Assembly (NCBI GenBank): GCA_028829895.1
Contig: CM054180.1
Location: forward strand, 89,963,135 to 90,027,134
Length of the DNA stretch: 64,000 nucleotides
Direction of reading: 5' to 3'
Source: Sinotaia quadrata
Taxonomy: Eukaryota > Mollusca > Gastropoda > Architaenioglossa > Viviparidae
The first letter of the stretch is position 1, and the number at the start of each line of letters is the position of its first letter. The notes under the pieces were generated by a model. The model saw only the letters and a list, made by a program, of their open reading frames with translations. It ran no database searches and was not told the DNA's origin. Below, one piece after another: positions 1-11,000 of the stretch. The position numbers and the translations under genes were made by a program.

Positions 1-829
1 TGCTAAGAGCTCTTCAACATACGAATCATTTTTTAACACTTCCGGAATCTTATTTATCGGCCGTTATTAATTTTAGTTGACAAAACAATTTCGCTCGTGA
101 AATAAATATGTTCTTTAAATATTCTTATGTTTAGAAGTCAGAGCTTGATGGGATAAGCACAATTCGTGCCTAAAGTTTCTACTGCCCATTCGACTGATTG
201 ACAAAGTTCACATTTTTAAAATGGCGACCAAGTAGCGATAGTATATGCACTACACAGTCATTTTGACAATTACGAAATATTTACTTTAATAAATAATATC
301 CAGCTTACTTGTAAGACAATATATGCAATATTCTTCAGAAATTATCAGTCCAAAACGAGCTCCTTGACGAATTATATTGCTATGCTAAGAAAAAGATTAG
401 TCTCTTGAAATAACACTATGTTTGAAACTGCATAGATGTTCATATAATAATTTTTCTGGAATCCGTTGTAATTATTTTCAAATAAAAAATTAAAGCTTCA
501 AAATTTATTCTTTAAAAAATAGTATTTGCCATAACTTTTAAAACAAAAAGTCATTGGCAATAAAGGAATGATCTTGAATTAAGTTTGTTCTGATTGTAAT
601 TTACGGAATCATGAACACAAATTTTTAATTTTAATCATTTCTACTAAAATCTTTTTAAATATATAAAAGAGACAATATATATAATGTATGTATGTATTTG
701 TTAATTAACATTTGATATTTTATGATTACACAGTGCACACATTATAATGATATAAGAAAAGTCTTGTAATAAAATTCACGTGTATAATAGAATTTTAGAA
801 GCATAATAATATATACACATACAGGTTTC
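1..829. other. A+T-rich stretch with no recognised gene
   Basis: No EGF-like, transposase or RNA gene signal is seen here. It is low-complexity A+T-rich DNA with short homopolymer runs. It is either an upstream Notch intron or flanking DNA; the sequence does not decide which. Confidence 0.6.
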
Positions 830-1139
830 TTGATCGTTTACTTGAAGGATTTTTTTCAAGGAAGAGGTGGACAAGTAGAAATATGGAGAAATATGCCAGT
901 GTTTATGCAAAAAGCAAGTGTGAAGCTATTTTCAAATTTGTGCACTCACCTACAAACTGCCTCTATTCACTTTTCCTGCACTTTGCTGTCAAGCTCTTCG
1001 AGCCAATCCTGCTCTCTTTTCAGGCAGAAGATCCATGCATCTACCTACTGAGATGTGGGATTGTGAAGCTACTCAGAAGCATCTAGTGTAAATTTGTCAA
1101 TGGTAGTGAAAGAGCGGGGAAAACTGAGGGAGCTGCCAG

Positions 1140-1740
1140 TTGACCAAGTCGAGTTTGAAACCCATTCAAACCAAAAGGACAACACAGATCTTGGCATTGG
1201 AGAGGAAGCACATGAATTTATTTCAAAGCCAGAAGAAAAATCACTTCGGCAGCTCCAGGATTGAAGAGTTCTACTCTGGAGTAAGAAAATTCTACATGGT
1301 GCTTGTAAAATACCTGAAGGAATGTCTTTTGCCAGAAACCAATGCAAGCGCTATGCAGGTCATCAGCAGTCCAACTTTCTGAGTCTGGCACTGATGTGCA
1401 GACAAATGTTACATTCAATCAGCTAAGAGCCATTGTCAGGAGGTTTCCAGTTCTTCTTCCTTCTGATGTTTCAGTTGACCAACAGTCGGAATCTTCCTCT
1501 ATCAGACAACTGATGTCAGTGGATATAAGGCAGACAGAGAAAATGCCACAGCAAACATTGGCAAGACTCCAGATTTCATAGCCTTGTCATTGGCAGTTAG
1601 AGGCACTCTGACTATCCCACAGTTTTGCACACTGAGAGGATCTTTTCATGTGTAAGAAAAAAACAAGAATGACCAGATTGCTTCTTTGAATCACAAAACA
1701 CTTGAAAGTCTCCTTTTACTGAAAAGTGAAAATCCTGTTC
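1140..1740 (+). pseudogene. hAT-superfamily transposase relic
   Basis: Remnants of a cut-and-paste transposase are spread over shifted frames. Around 1276-1345 the translation reads RKFYMVLVKYLKECLLPETN, resembling the segment before the catalytic C-terminus of hAT and ZMYM-like transposases. Around 1410-1480 is FNQLRAIVRRFPVLLPSD. Around 1628-1730, after correcting for one extra A in a poly-A run, come TERIFSCVRK and NKNDQIASLNHKTLESLL, matching the conserved C-terminal dimerisation motif of hAT transposases (general form ERVFS..RK...D.RA.L...TL..LL). Stops and frameshifts show it is dead. Element termini were not found, and the reading frames at 830-1086 could not be tied to it. The hAT assignment rests on motif recognition only. 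Confidence 0.55.
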
Positions 1741-1790
1741 CAACTGTTGAGAAGATGGAAAAGCAGGCATTGCAGAACTAAAAGTCTGCA

Positions 1791-2484
1791 TATTCCTACA
1801 GCTTGAAGCACTAAAGAACTACCATACCAACACTGTGTGAACATTGTGTATAGTTTTGTTTTCATGTAAACTTAACTATAAGTCACTTTATTTGTATTTA
1901 TATCGTTAAACTTTGTTGGATGTACTTCATATCTTCTATAAGGACAATAAACTTTCCTGTAAAAGTAAAGATCATGATGCAGTACTTACGGTAAATTATT
2001 CTGAAATGTGGAGATCCTTCTTCAAATGAAGTCTAAAGAAATACCTTGCCTAACACTTGGTGTGCTTGACAAAAATTCATCTAAAATAAACTGTGGAATG
2101 AAGACTATACAGAAAAGTAGACAAATCATAGACAAATGTTGTGCTTTGCATAATTCATTACAATATTGGAAAGTTCATTTACAAATATTAACATTATTTT
2201 TTGTTATATTGCATTTGTTTTAAATTATTGGCATTTCTATTAAAATGCCAGATTCTGCATAAAATCTTCTGGTTTCCATTAAAAATGTTCTGGTTTTGGA
2301 TCATTGATCTTCTGGTTTCCTTAGATGGGGAGTAGGCAAGGTCTGTCAATATTCCACGAACTCACATTTCGGATAATTTTACATTACACAGTCTCTTCAA
2401 CAATAGAGTCAATACAACTAACATTTTAGACCTATCAGAGAATAGAAATGGAGTAGGTAGAAGTTACATGTCCGGTCTACATTT
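1791..2484. other. No gene recognised
   Basis: Noncoding A+T-rich sequence between the hAT relic and the first family-A repeat copy. Nothing in it resembles an exon, RNA gene or element end. Confidence 0.5.
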
Positions 2485-2905
2485 AACGATCCTGTCCTAT
2501 TTTAAATTCCAGTTAATCAATATTGGTTTATTGAATAATTCCTAACAATACGGCTGTAACAAATAACATCATGTTTATAACTTATAGTATCATGTGCAAT
2601 AACAATTCTATGGGCTTTGTGGTGGCAGCAATAATCACTCTTTACCATTCCACTAATTAGCTTTAGCTAATTCATAGTTTAGATTAATGAAAGTTTCAAA
2701 TGAATAAATTCTTTGCAATATATATTTCCTTCATTATAATACAGTCATGATTATAATACAATTTTGCTAGGGATTCACGCAATGCATGTTAACTTGTTAG
2801 CTCTTCCGTGATAACAATCAACAGAAACATGACTACATACACGAGGTGACTTTACTCCATCATTTTACAACTGTAATAATCGCTAATGCCACTTAGCTTC
2901 TGTAA
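2485..2905 (+). repeat. Family-A repeat, copy 1, left part
   Basis: Unclassified interspersed repeat shared with about 13480-14830 and with 38050-38469 plus 41118-42170. Shared landmarks are a 'gggctttgtggtggcagc'-type block near 2612 (compare 14000 and 41329) and 'cgctaatgccacttagcttc' at 2881-2900 (compare about 14289 and 41626). This copy is shorter than copy 2 by an internal gap. It is interrupted right after the second landmark by the element at 2906-5839 and resumes at 5845. No coding potential or termini were found. Confidence 0.65.
2901..2905. repeat. Target-site duplication TGTAA, left copy
   Basis: TGTAA stands directly before the left terminus at 2906 and again at 5840-5844 directly after the right terminus. 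The uninterrupted family-A copies have 'cttctgtgag' at this point, so one copy of the five bases belongs to the target. A 3-bp GTA duplication with one more terminal base is an equally valid reading. Confidence 0.7.
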
Positions 2906-3772
2906 GTAGGTAGCGGCACCAAAAATTAAATAATAAAATCAAGCATTCAGTTTTGTTATTTTCATTTAAAACTTTTTAAAACATGAAAAATAAAAAAAAA
3001 ATTGTGAAGCTATCTCAATTGGTTCCAGAGATATGCTATTTTTAAGTTTAAAAAAATGGCGGCAGTGAAAAAAATGGTTATTTCGACCATTTTTAGACTT
3101 GCTAAAGACTAACTAAAATCTAACATGCAGTTATGAAAGTTTGATACTTTATTCCTTTCTACTTGCTGATAACAAAATGCAAAGTTGTAACTTTCTATAT
3201 GATGAAATAACAAAATGCCTAACTACAGAAGTTAATAAAAAAACCATCATCCGGATAGTTAGAAATAACGCGATTGATGAAGTTTGACACAGCATATCTA
3301 ATTCATTAATTGAAATATATCATTGAAACTGTTCACATATGTTCAAATATATATAAAGAATATGCCCAATTTTTTCCAGGATGTTATTTTCATTTGAATC
3401 ATGTACAGGTTGGCCCAAACTTTGTAAAATCATCAAAATGACTGACGACGGCACTTTTACACATTTTTTGCACAAAACTGACCATAACATTTGAACCATT
3501 TGCATGATCATCATGAAATTTTGCAGTATGATAAATATTACTTTGCTCATTGTGTATAAAAATTTTCAACACATTTTATGCACTAACAGTAAATTTATGC
3601 ATTAAAAATGCATTCAAAAATTGCGCAATTACACAGAAATAGTAAACGCTTTTTCATATCATGTCAAAAGCTTGAGTTCTGATCTCTTTGTTTGCTCTAT
3701 ACCAAACAAAATTAGTTATTGTCATGTTTCACTTACAAAAGTTAATCATAAAAATGTTAAGATATTAATTAC

Positions 3773-4330
3773 TAGGTAGCAGCACAGTAGTAAGTAATCC
3801 AGCAATAATCAATGTATAAAACTTTTAAAAGTGCAAATTTTCATTACTTTTCTTTCATTCAATGATTTCTCAACATCCAAAGCATTCTTTAATTCAAACA
3901 AACATTCAAAATCAAGTTTATTGTTTCTATTTCTTATGATTGTAAATTTGTATATCTTGCTTGTATGTGGAAAGTACATGGATTGAATAAAGTTGAATAA
4001 TTATTCACCTATGTCCTGTTTTATCCAGCAGATTTACAAGACAGAATGTGTGTTTTGGCATACTGTTTTTTTTACTTTGGCTTGTGTCAATGTGTGCCAC
4101 ACAAACACATATATTTGGTATAAAAAATAAAAATAATTAAATGCTGCATCCACTGCTATGAAGTTTGGCTTGGTTTATTCATTTTACAAATGAATTTTAA
4201 ACAATAGTTCATTAGTTGGCAAGTAATCTACCATTTTCTTTATTAAAAAATGGTCAAAAGTACACCATTACTAGGCTTGAATAAAAATCTTTGCACTTTA
4301 TTTTGTGCAATTTAATGAGTAATAAAGAGA
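3773..4330 (+). repeat. Left arm of long internal inverted repeat
   Basis: This arm matches the reverse complement of about 5300-5839 over some 500 bp with scattered differences. Clear anchors are 'tttcttatgattgtaaattt' near 3932, 'ataattaaatgctgc' near 4133 and the block at about 4243-4280 (…tactaggcttga…), each found inverted in the right arm. It begins with a variant of the element's terminus. Confidence 0.7.
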
Positions 4331-4459
4331 AGACACTGTACAACTTCAAGGGGTAGGGATGGACAAAAGTTAGAAAAGAAATTGTAAAAAAAAAAAAAAA
4401 GAGCTATGTGGATTAGGCTAGTCAATTAGTCATACTACTGTACATACACTAAAGTTGAA

Positions 4460-4840
4460 CTTTAACTAAGCCAGTGCTTGTACAATTAAAATAATTTCGG
4501 CTTTCTTACTTTAAAAAAAATATACTATATTTAGATGTTATGTTAAATAGACCTAATTATTTAAACAGACAAGTAAAACCGTGGAACGTCATGGTTAGAA
4601 ATAGAAGTGAAAGTAGCATCTTTGCAACCTGTAAATATTGATAGGCCTAATCTTTCTTATAATTAAAATAATTTCAGCTTTCTTACTTTTTTCTGAAAAT
4701 AAACTATATTTGCACTATATTTAAACTGTTGCGATTTTAAGTAGGCCTAATTATTTAAATAGAGAAGTCAAACTATGAAACGACGTTAGAACAATAGAAG
4801 TGAAGTAGCGTCTTTACGATGTATATACTGATAGACTCCC
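4460..4840. repeat. Two tandem copies of a ~185-bp unit
   Basis: Both units share 'aattaaaataattt', '…tttcttactt…', 'cctaattatttaaa' and '…atagaagtga…' in the same order, at about 4486-4650 and 4662-4830. They lie in the unpaired loop between the inverted arms of the 2906-5839 element and are diverged. Confidence 0.55.
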
Positions 4841-5299
4841 TTGATTTTTGTAGTGACCTAATTCAACATCGATTTATGAATGAACCATGTGACATCCAAT
4901 ACCTATAGAATTAAAATTAAATATTAACACTTCCAAGTTTGTAATTCACCGGTCTTATCTTCATAAAACTTAGTATATTTCCTATATTTCGTGTCGAATG
5001 CGATACGAACGTTCGCTCCCGATTCGAGGTCGCAAGCACGTGACAGACCCACTAATTTCGAAAGAAAAAAATGCTAATCATAATAAACTGCATAATAAAA
5101 CTACAACCCCTTTAAAGAATAGCAACTAAAGAACTTATCTAAAGCAATAATGCAGTATTAAATTTAGTGTAAACTTCGCGATTTCACTTTGGAATGAAGC
5201 GCGCTCGTTACAATGGCGGAAGCCATTGTTGTAAGACCGATCGTATTTAGTTCGCTACGTTAAATTGGATTAACTGTGTCCCACAGATCATGAATACAT

Positions 5300-5839
5300 T
5301 AACCCCATACCTCATTCGAAAGGGGATGGAAAGACCTTTCATTCAAGCCTAGTAATAGTGTACTTCTGACCATTTTTTAACGATGAAAATTGCAGATTTC
5401 TTGCCGAAGTTCGCTTAAAAGCTAATTTTTAAAACGTATACAGGAAAAACCCACAAAAGCGTATAGCGCAAACGACGCAGCATTTAATTATCTTCATTTT
5501 GATACCAAATATGTGTGTGTAGTGTGTTTGTGGGATATAAACAGAGGTAAGAAACAAGGTATATCAAAACGCGCATTCTGTTAAGTCACGTAAATCGGCA
5601 GGACAAAACTCGACACGGGTGAAAAATTAGTCAACTTTATTCAATCGGCGTAGTTTCCACATACAAACAAGACACACAAATTTACAATCATAAGAAAATA
5701 GAAACATTAAGCTTGATTTAGAATGTTTATTTGAATTAAACAATGCTTTGGTTGTTGAGAAATCAGTGAATGAAAAGTAACGAAAATGTGCACTTTTACA
5801 AAAGTATAGCGGCTGGCGGGCGGCTGTGCCGCTACCTAC
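5300..5839 (-). repeat. Right arm of long internal inverted repeat
   Basis: Reverse complement of about 3773-4330, ending exactly at the outer terminus of the 2906-5839 element. The minus-strand reading frame at 5627-5974 crosses the element border and is a chance frame. Confidence 0.7.
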
Positions 5840-5844
5840 TGTAA

Positions 5845-6244
5845 GGAAAATATAACATTTGGCAACATTAAAATCACATAAATATTCTACACAATATTTA
5901 TAGTACAAAATACATGATACATCAGTTTTAAAAGTAAGAAATACAGTCTGGAGAAGCCAATTTATATTTACCACTATGTGAAATTAGGCATGCGCATCCA
6001 ACGAAATCAATCCATCAGGTGGTTATATGAATGAACTGAGGTCAACTAGCGGCTTCGCGCTATGTCACTATGCGGAAAGCAAATAACCATATATGGACAT
6101 CTAGTATTCGTCTATCAACCTGTCCTTCACCTCTAGCTTACTCTGTATTCCCTAAAAGCGTAAACAACTTATTGCATCAGCCAACCTAGTGGCTTAGCGG
6201 AAGTCTACTCAGTAATTACACAGACAGTGGAAACACTGAATACT
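5845..6244 (+). repeat. Family-A repeat, copy 1, right part
   Basis: Continues copy 1 after the insertion. Blocks near 5975-6230 (a '…gtcaactagcgg…' block, '…acctgtccttcacctc…' and '…gcgtaaacaac…') align in order with about 14540-14720 and 41875-42060. The right boundary is gradual and approximate. Confidence 0.6.
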
Positions 6245-7359
6245 TTAATGATTTTAGAATTATAAGAAATATATTTTATAACAACATAATTTGCTTTATA
6301 TATTCTGACAATAGATAAAGTCTTTTACTTGACCCGGATTAGTCACTACTTGACAGTCTTTTGCTTGCCTTTGCAATAATGTCAAAATGTCCGCATGGCA
6401 GCAAATGTTCCCCACCTCAGTGTAGAAACACTGGCGCATTGTTTCCTCTCAACCAACCTGGCACTCTCTCCACTGTCAGTTTCTTTAGCAGAACACAATC
6501 ACAGTGGTTCTGATAATTTCACTGTACTGATGTACTTAGCAACACTTGCTTTTAGTAGTAGTACATCAAAGTAGGGGGTTATGCTTACACACACCGCAAC
6601 AGACATTCCTGCGCTTTCTGGTCGTATGACTTATAATAGGCGAATGTGTAGAGGGTAACTGTAGCCTTGATATTTGAAGCTTGAAACTCTACACTCGAGA
6701 CTCATACTCAAAGGTGACTCTCATAAGTCAAAAAGTACTAGGGAGCAAGCCTAAGTTTCCTATCTATCACAATATAACTCCATTCTCAACTTACAGTTTC
6801 CTGCAACAGTATTCATTAGCGCTGCAACACACACACACATACACCAGCCCCCACTCCCCACACACCCACTGCACACATGCACACATGGTAAAATAAATAC
6901 AGCATATCAAACAATGTCACATATTAGCACACTACATGTGTGTAGCTTAGTTCAAACATTTGTAGTAATAAAAGTTAACTCACATAGGACAACTCTACAT
7001 AAAGACAAGTACAACACATCGAGTAAAATGCATGAAATATTCCCAAGTCCACTCGCTATCAAGCTAATGACCATCTTCAAGCCAGACCTTCTTCGACTCT
7101 GAATTCAAAAGTTATTAGAGTGTAGAATTGTCTACAGCAAGTGAACTCCTTATAATCATTGGATAATAGAAAACTGCTCACTCAGTTTCCATTAGGTCAG
7201 CAAATCTAGAATATTCTTGCCTCGAGCTGTTTACTTCAACTCAGACACTTTCAAAAATAACACCATAAGGAGTGCCAAAGGTCGGGTTACTCTGGCAATT
7301 AGCAGTTTATATAACAATTTAAATTAAAAATAAGGATAGGCAAATTTGTGTCTGGTGAA
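6245..7359. other. No gene recognised; CA-rich patch
   Basis: Noncoding. A C/A-rich low-complexity patch lies at about 6826-6888. Reading frames at 6681-7102 resemble nothing and part of one is the CA-rich patch itself. Nothing else is seen. Confidence 0.5.
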
Positions 7360-7689
7360 AGCTTCCAAATGTAGACAAACAGATCTCAGCCTTAAGTGAA
7401 ATATAAATCACAGATCTGTCAAGTCACTAGTTGATTTGAGCGAAAATACTATTTTTTTCTGCATATTTTTCAGTCCTATTTTCAAAATGAAAATTATTTC
7501 CTCAAGTTGAATATAGTCCAGATTTTTTAAAGTTCAAATGATGAAGTAAAATCACTGAAACTATATATAATTTAGAAATATATAATTGTTAATTATAGCA
7601 CTTGTTGCAAGACATGGCACAAAAAGAGCCAGCCCCTAGCAATTAAGAGTGGAGGCGTGAAGAATTAAAATTGTTTATGATAAATTAGA

Positions 7690-7880
7690 ATTGGCACAGG
7701 AATCCAATACACATATAATTTCACACATTCAACTGAAGTAAAGAAATGCTGTGTTTTCCATATATTCCGACACAGGAGTCACAGGAGTCCAATGCACATT
7801 ATCCAACTGAAGTAAAGAAACAGTTCTTTCCATATATCTCAACACAGGAATCCAGTGCACATTTTTATTTAATCTACATG
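7690..7880 (-). repeat. Three-copy short tandem repeat inside piggyBac relic
   Basis: The motif 'ggaatccaatacacat' and variants recur at about 7698, 7785 and 7849, each followed by an 'aactgaagtaaagaaa'-like block. The inverted counterpart appears four times at about 39856-40220. The minus-strand frame 7729-7914 is a translation of this repeat, not a gene. Confidence 0.65.
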
Positions 7881-8270
7881 CAACTGAAATAAAGAAACAA
7901 TGTTTTTTTTTCACATATGAGCTGACTCCATTTGCTTGGTTAGATTATTTATGTATATATTTAAGAATAATAAAATGCAGTTTTAGATCACAGACCAGTC
8001 AAATTGAGTGAAGCACAAATCCAGATGCAGAAAATTTTGTTGTAAAAATCAGTATCAATAAGATTTAGAAATTTTGTAACTCTGATACGGTCTATATGGT
8101 ACAATGACTACAGAGGTAACTTATCAGGTAAAAATAATAAGTACTGAGTATGTGTTCAATTTCATAAGGAATAAAATAAGAAAATATACCATTAAAATTA
8201 TGAAGTATGTAATAATGTAAATGGACAGAAATTAAATTTAAAATATTATGTTGCTGAATTATATATATTG

Positions 8271-8525
8271 TCCATATGATTTGATTCCAAATCTTGCACG
8301 TTTAGATTTTATATATATACTGCCTGATACCTAAACGACCTTTCCAAAGCATCAGAGACTTGTCCACACAAATATTTTCACCAGGCACATAAACTGATGT
8401 AAATACTTGTCTGAAATGATCAATTAATCATTCTGAATTTTCTGGGTATAGATTTAGGCAAGCTGTTATGCAAAAAATGTAAACAGTTTAGCAACAAACG
8501 AAATCTGCAGCCTGGCATGACTTTA
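8271..8525 (-). pseudogene. piggyBac transposase (PGBD4-like) relic
   Basis: Read on the minus strand, 8455-8520 gives CRFRLLLNCLHFLHNS, 8317-8387 gives GENICVDKSLMLWKGRLG, and 8271-8310 gives KSKRARFGIKSYG after a frameshift. These are consecutive motifs of the DDE_Tnp_1_7 (piggyBac) transposase domain. The Asp in ICVD corresponds to a position usually counted among the catalytic residues. Stops and a frameshift between blocks make it non-functional. Family transposases are about 600 residues; only a fraction survives. The sister copy on the + strand (39270-39340) has HLLLSCLHFLNNS at the equivalent place. Confidence 0.75.
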
Positions 8526-8900
8526 CGCAATAAAGAATGAGCATAAACTTCATCCTTTCAAAACTAATGATCAATACAAGGTTTTTATTTCCATCAAAAG
8601 AATAAACCCTAAAAATTGAAAAACTTCAGATACCTCTGTATTATGCCATTGTCTGATAAGGGGCACTTCATGAATGCTTGGTTGCACTAGCAGTATTTTT
8701 GCATAACTATTTATGTACTCAACAAATTTTTGCACAAAATTCTCTGGTAAAAATACTTGAAATAAATCAAAGCTTGATCTGCTAAAATTGATTGTTATAT
8801 TGCATCATTATTGGCATAACTATCAGTACTGTTATTATTTTGGAGATAATACAAATTCTCAAGCTGGAATATGTAATCAACTTGCCTCTGTAACAGCACA

Positions 8901-9731
8901 TATCAAAGAAAATGTTTTTATTCAAATGAATCATCAAAGTTTATTTTGTATGTTTAAAATGGTTAATAATTAATAACTTTCACAGCACACATCATCATCT
9001 TATTGGCCACATATGTGCATGCAGACTATGTTGTTTGTCATTTTTTTGAAAAGTACATGAGTGCAAAAAAAACGCCCTAAAAATGTGACTGGAACCGGGT
9101 ACCATTATAAAAAAGTTTAAACTCCTAATCGAGGAATCAGCAAAAGTATATTTATTGTTTTAGATCCAGTTAATGTTTTACAGAAAATATAAGGCAGTTT
9201 GTTATCTCCCAAAAAGTAATTTCCAACTTTTAACCCTTACAGTTCATATTCGATTTAGTTGACCAAAAGATAGGCTGCTATTTTTTTTTCATTTACAATC
9301 GTTGTGATTATATATTGGGAGCAGTGTTTGAATCTTAGCGCATTGATAAGTAATCTAAAGCAGAAGTTCCTGTGTATATTGTGTTGACATTTTTTAGTAT
9401 GGAAATTTGAGCGTCTTGCAGAGTGTTGGTTATATTATTTTATTGCATTATATTGAATATTGACATGTTCATTTATTATTTTCTATTTATTCTTTAAATA
9501 AATGTTGTTAAGGTTGAAATCAGAGTATTATTTTTGTCTTTATACCAATTCAGTGATTTTCCAAATTATATTCCATAAAAAAACAGCTGCAAAAGTTATC
9601 ATAATATTTATAAATTTGTAAATTTTCTTCACTTAGATCTTTTATCATCTGATGTCCTTCATTCAGAATTTTGTAAATTTTGACATTTTGAGCAATAGTT
9701 GTTTTACATATTATTGGCCAGTCTTCTACAC
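8901..9731. other. No gene recognised
   Basis: A+T-rich sequence between two transposon relics. A lone TTAACCCTT at about 9229 looks like a piggyBac terminus, but no partner was found. The open frame at 8788-8973 has no recognised similarity. Confidence 0.45.
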
Positions 9732-11000
9732 CAGTGGTTCCCAAACTTTTCCATGAACTCATCCCCAATGCCCCTCCAACCCTATAAAAGGCATTATTCA
9801 GAATGGTGGTTTGCCAACCCACTAAGGAAGAAAATTTAAAACAGTAACAATTAATTGAACACATTCAAAATGTAACTGAAACTCTTCAGTTTTAATTATA
9901 GATGAACTTGATCCAAAAATACCAGCTTGTCAGAGTATGATAGTCATTTTACAGGAGTCTTGACTACCACATTTAATAACTTTGTTCAGTAAATTCTTAA
10001 TGCAATGAGTGGACTTATTGAAGCAATACCAGTTTCCCAATATCTAGGAAAGTCACTTAGCAGAAGTTGTAAACCATCATGTTCACACATCTGGAGTTGA
10101 TTTCTTTGTTTTGAGCAAAGTTGGGCCACACTAAAACCACATTCCACCAGATAGGTTAGAAATGCAAGGAGTTTCTTAATCACAGAATAGAATCAGAAAT
10201 TTCCTTCCATAATCAAAATTCTTCATATTATTTCTTCGGCTTCAGCTTAATGTCATTTTGTTACTGAACTACCCCATCTTCTTCAGTATCTGAAAATGGA
10301 TTTATAACCAGTCTGGGTTTTAATCAAAAGAGGATCTTTAAATTATTCAGACATATCATTATGCAGGATTACCACTACAGTGATCAAAACTTGCATATCA
10401 TCATTTTGCTTCCCATCTTTAAGTTTTCTAGCTTAGACCAGCTTAGAAATTATATTTCCTCACAGCTTATATTGTACTTGAATTAATGAGTTAATTTTGA
10501 AATAAAAATAAAGAATACATATTTGACCTTAAGATTGATGTAATTTCCTTGCAACTGCATATACATGTTATTTCTGATAAGTAAGCAGTGTCATGCCTGA
10601 TCTCTCAGAGTTTATTACTGAGAAAAGCATTTGTGTCTTCAACAAACTCTTCAACACTATCAGATTGTTCATAAAAGCATCTCACACAGCTACCTTTTTA
10701 GCCAACAAATTCAGCATGAAGCAACCAAAGTTCAAAAATGTTCACCACAAAGCTTCCAAAATAGTCAGTTAATGTAGATTTGGGTTTAAATTTTATTCAT
10801 TGCAGTAATGACAGTTTGTAATGATTTGTGCAGGTGTTCACTGAGATTTTTAGCAACGAAATGATGATGTTGAATGATACAGTTCATGTTAAATGTTCAG
10901 TGTTGAAGGTTTCATCACCTCATTAGAAAAGACATTTTCACATATAAGGCACATTGGCAAAACTGTTTGGTTTACTATTGCTGGTGTAAACCATACTTCA
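9732..11000 (-). mobile_element. hAT element relic, ZBED5/SCAND3-like
   Basis: The low-coordinate end has CAGTGGTTCCCAAAC at 9732, a typical hAT terminal motif. The transposase runs on the minus strand towards it. About 10895-10960 reads CLICENVFSNEVMKPSTLN (zinc-finger-like N-terminus), about 10818-10895 reads IIQHHHFVAKNLSEHLHKSL, and 10030-10160 reads YLVECGFS…SKQRNQLQMCEHDGL. These are in the order found in ZBED5-like domesticated or mobile hAT transposases. Frames are interrupted and no high-coordinate terminus was found. The frames at 9550-9864 and 9986-10183 are surviving fragments. Confidence 0.7.

Larger units (their letters stand above)
2906..5839. mobile_element. 2.93-kb TIR element inserted in family-A repeat
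   Basis: The block begins GTAGGTAGCGGCAC (2906-2919) and ends with its exact reverse complement GTGCCGCTACCTAC (5826-5839), flanked by TGTAA on both sides. Removing it restores a continuous family-A repeat (…cttctgtaa / ggaaaatat…), as seen in the other copies. Inside, a second terminus-like motif (taggtagcagcacag, 3773) starts a long imperfect inverted repeat: about 3773-4330 mirrors about 5300-5839. A roughly 185-bp tandem duplication lies at about 4460-4840. No transposase is recognisable; small reading frames such as 3320-3550 (minus) match nothing I know. It is best described as a non-autonomous DNA transposon, superfamily undetermined. Confidence 0.75.
7360..8900 (-). mobile_element. 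piggyBac-family element relic
   Basis: The stretch is an inverted relative of the interior of the 38474-41113 element. 7361-7530 matches the reverse complement of about 40450-40600, and both contain the same short tandem repeats and transposase remnants. Neither terminus is identifiable, so it is probably truncated. The transposase remnant is annotated separately. Confidence 0.65.

Noticed and set aside
9229..9240. TTAACCCTT as a piggyBac terminus
   Set aside because: No matching opposite terminus; TTAA plus CCC can occur by chance in A+T-rich DNA.
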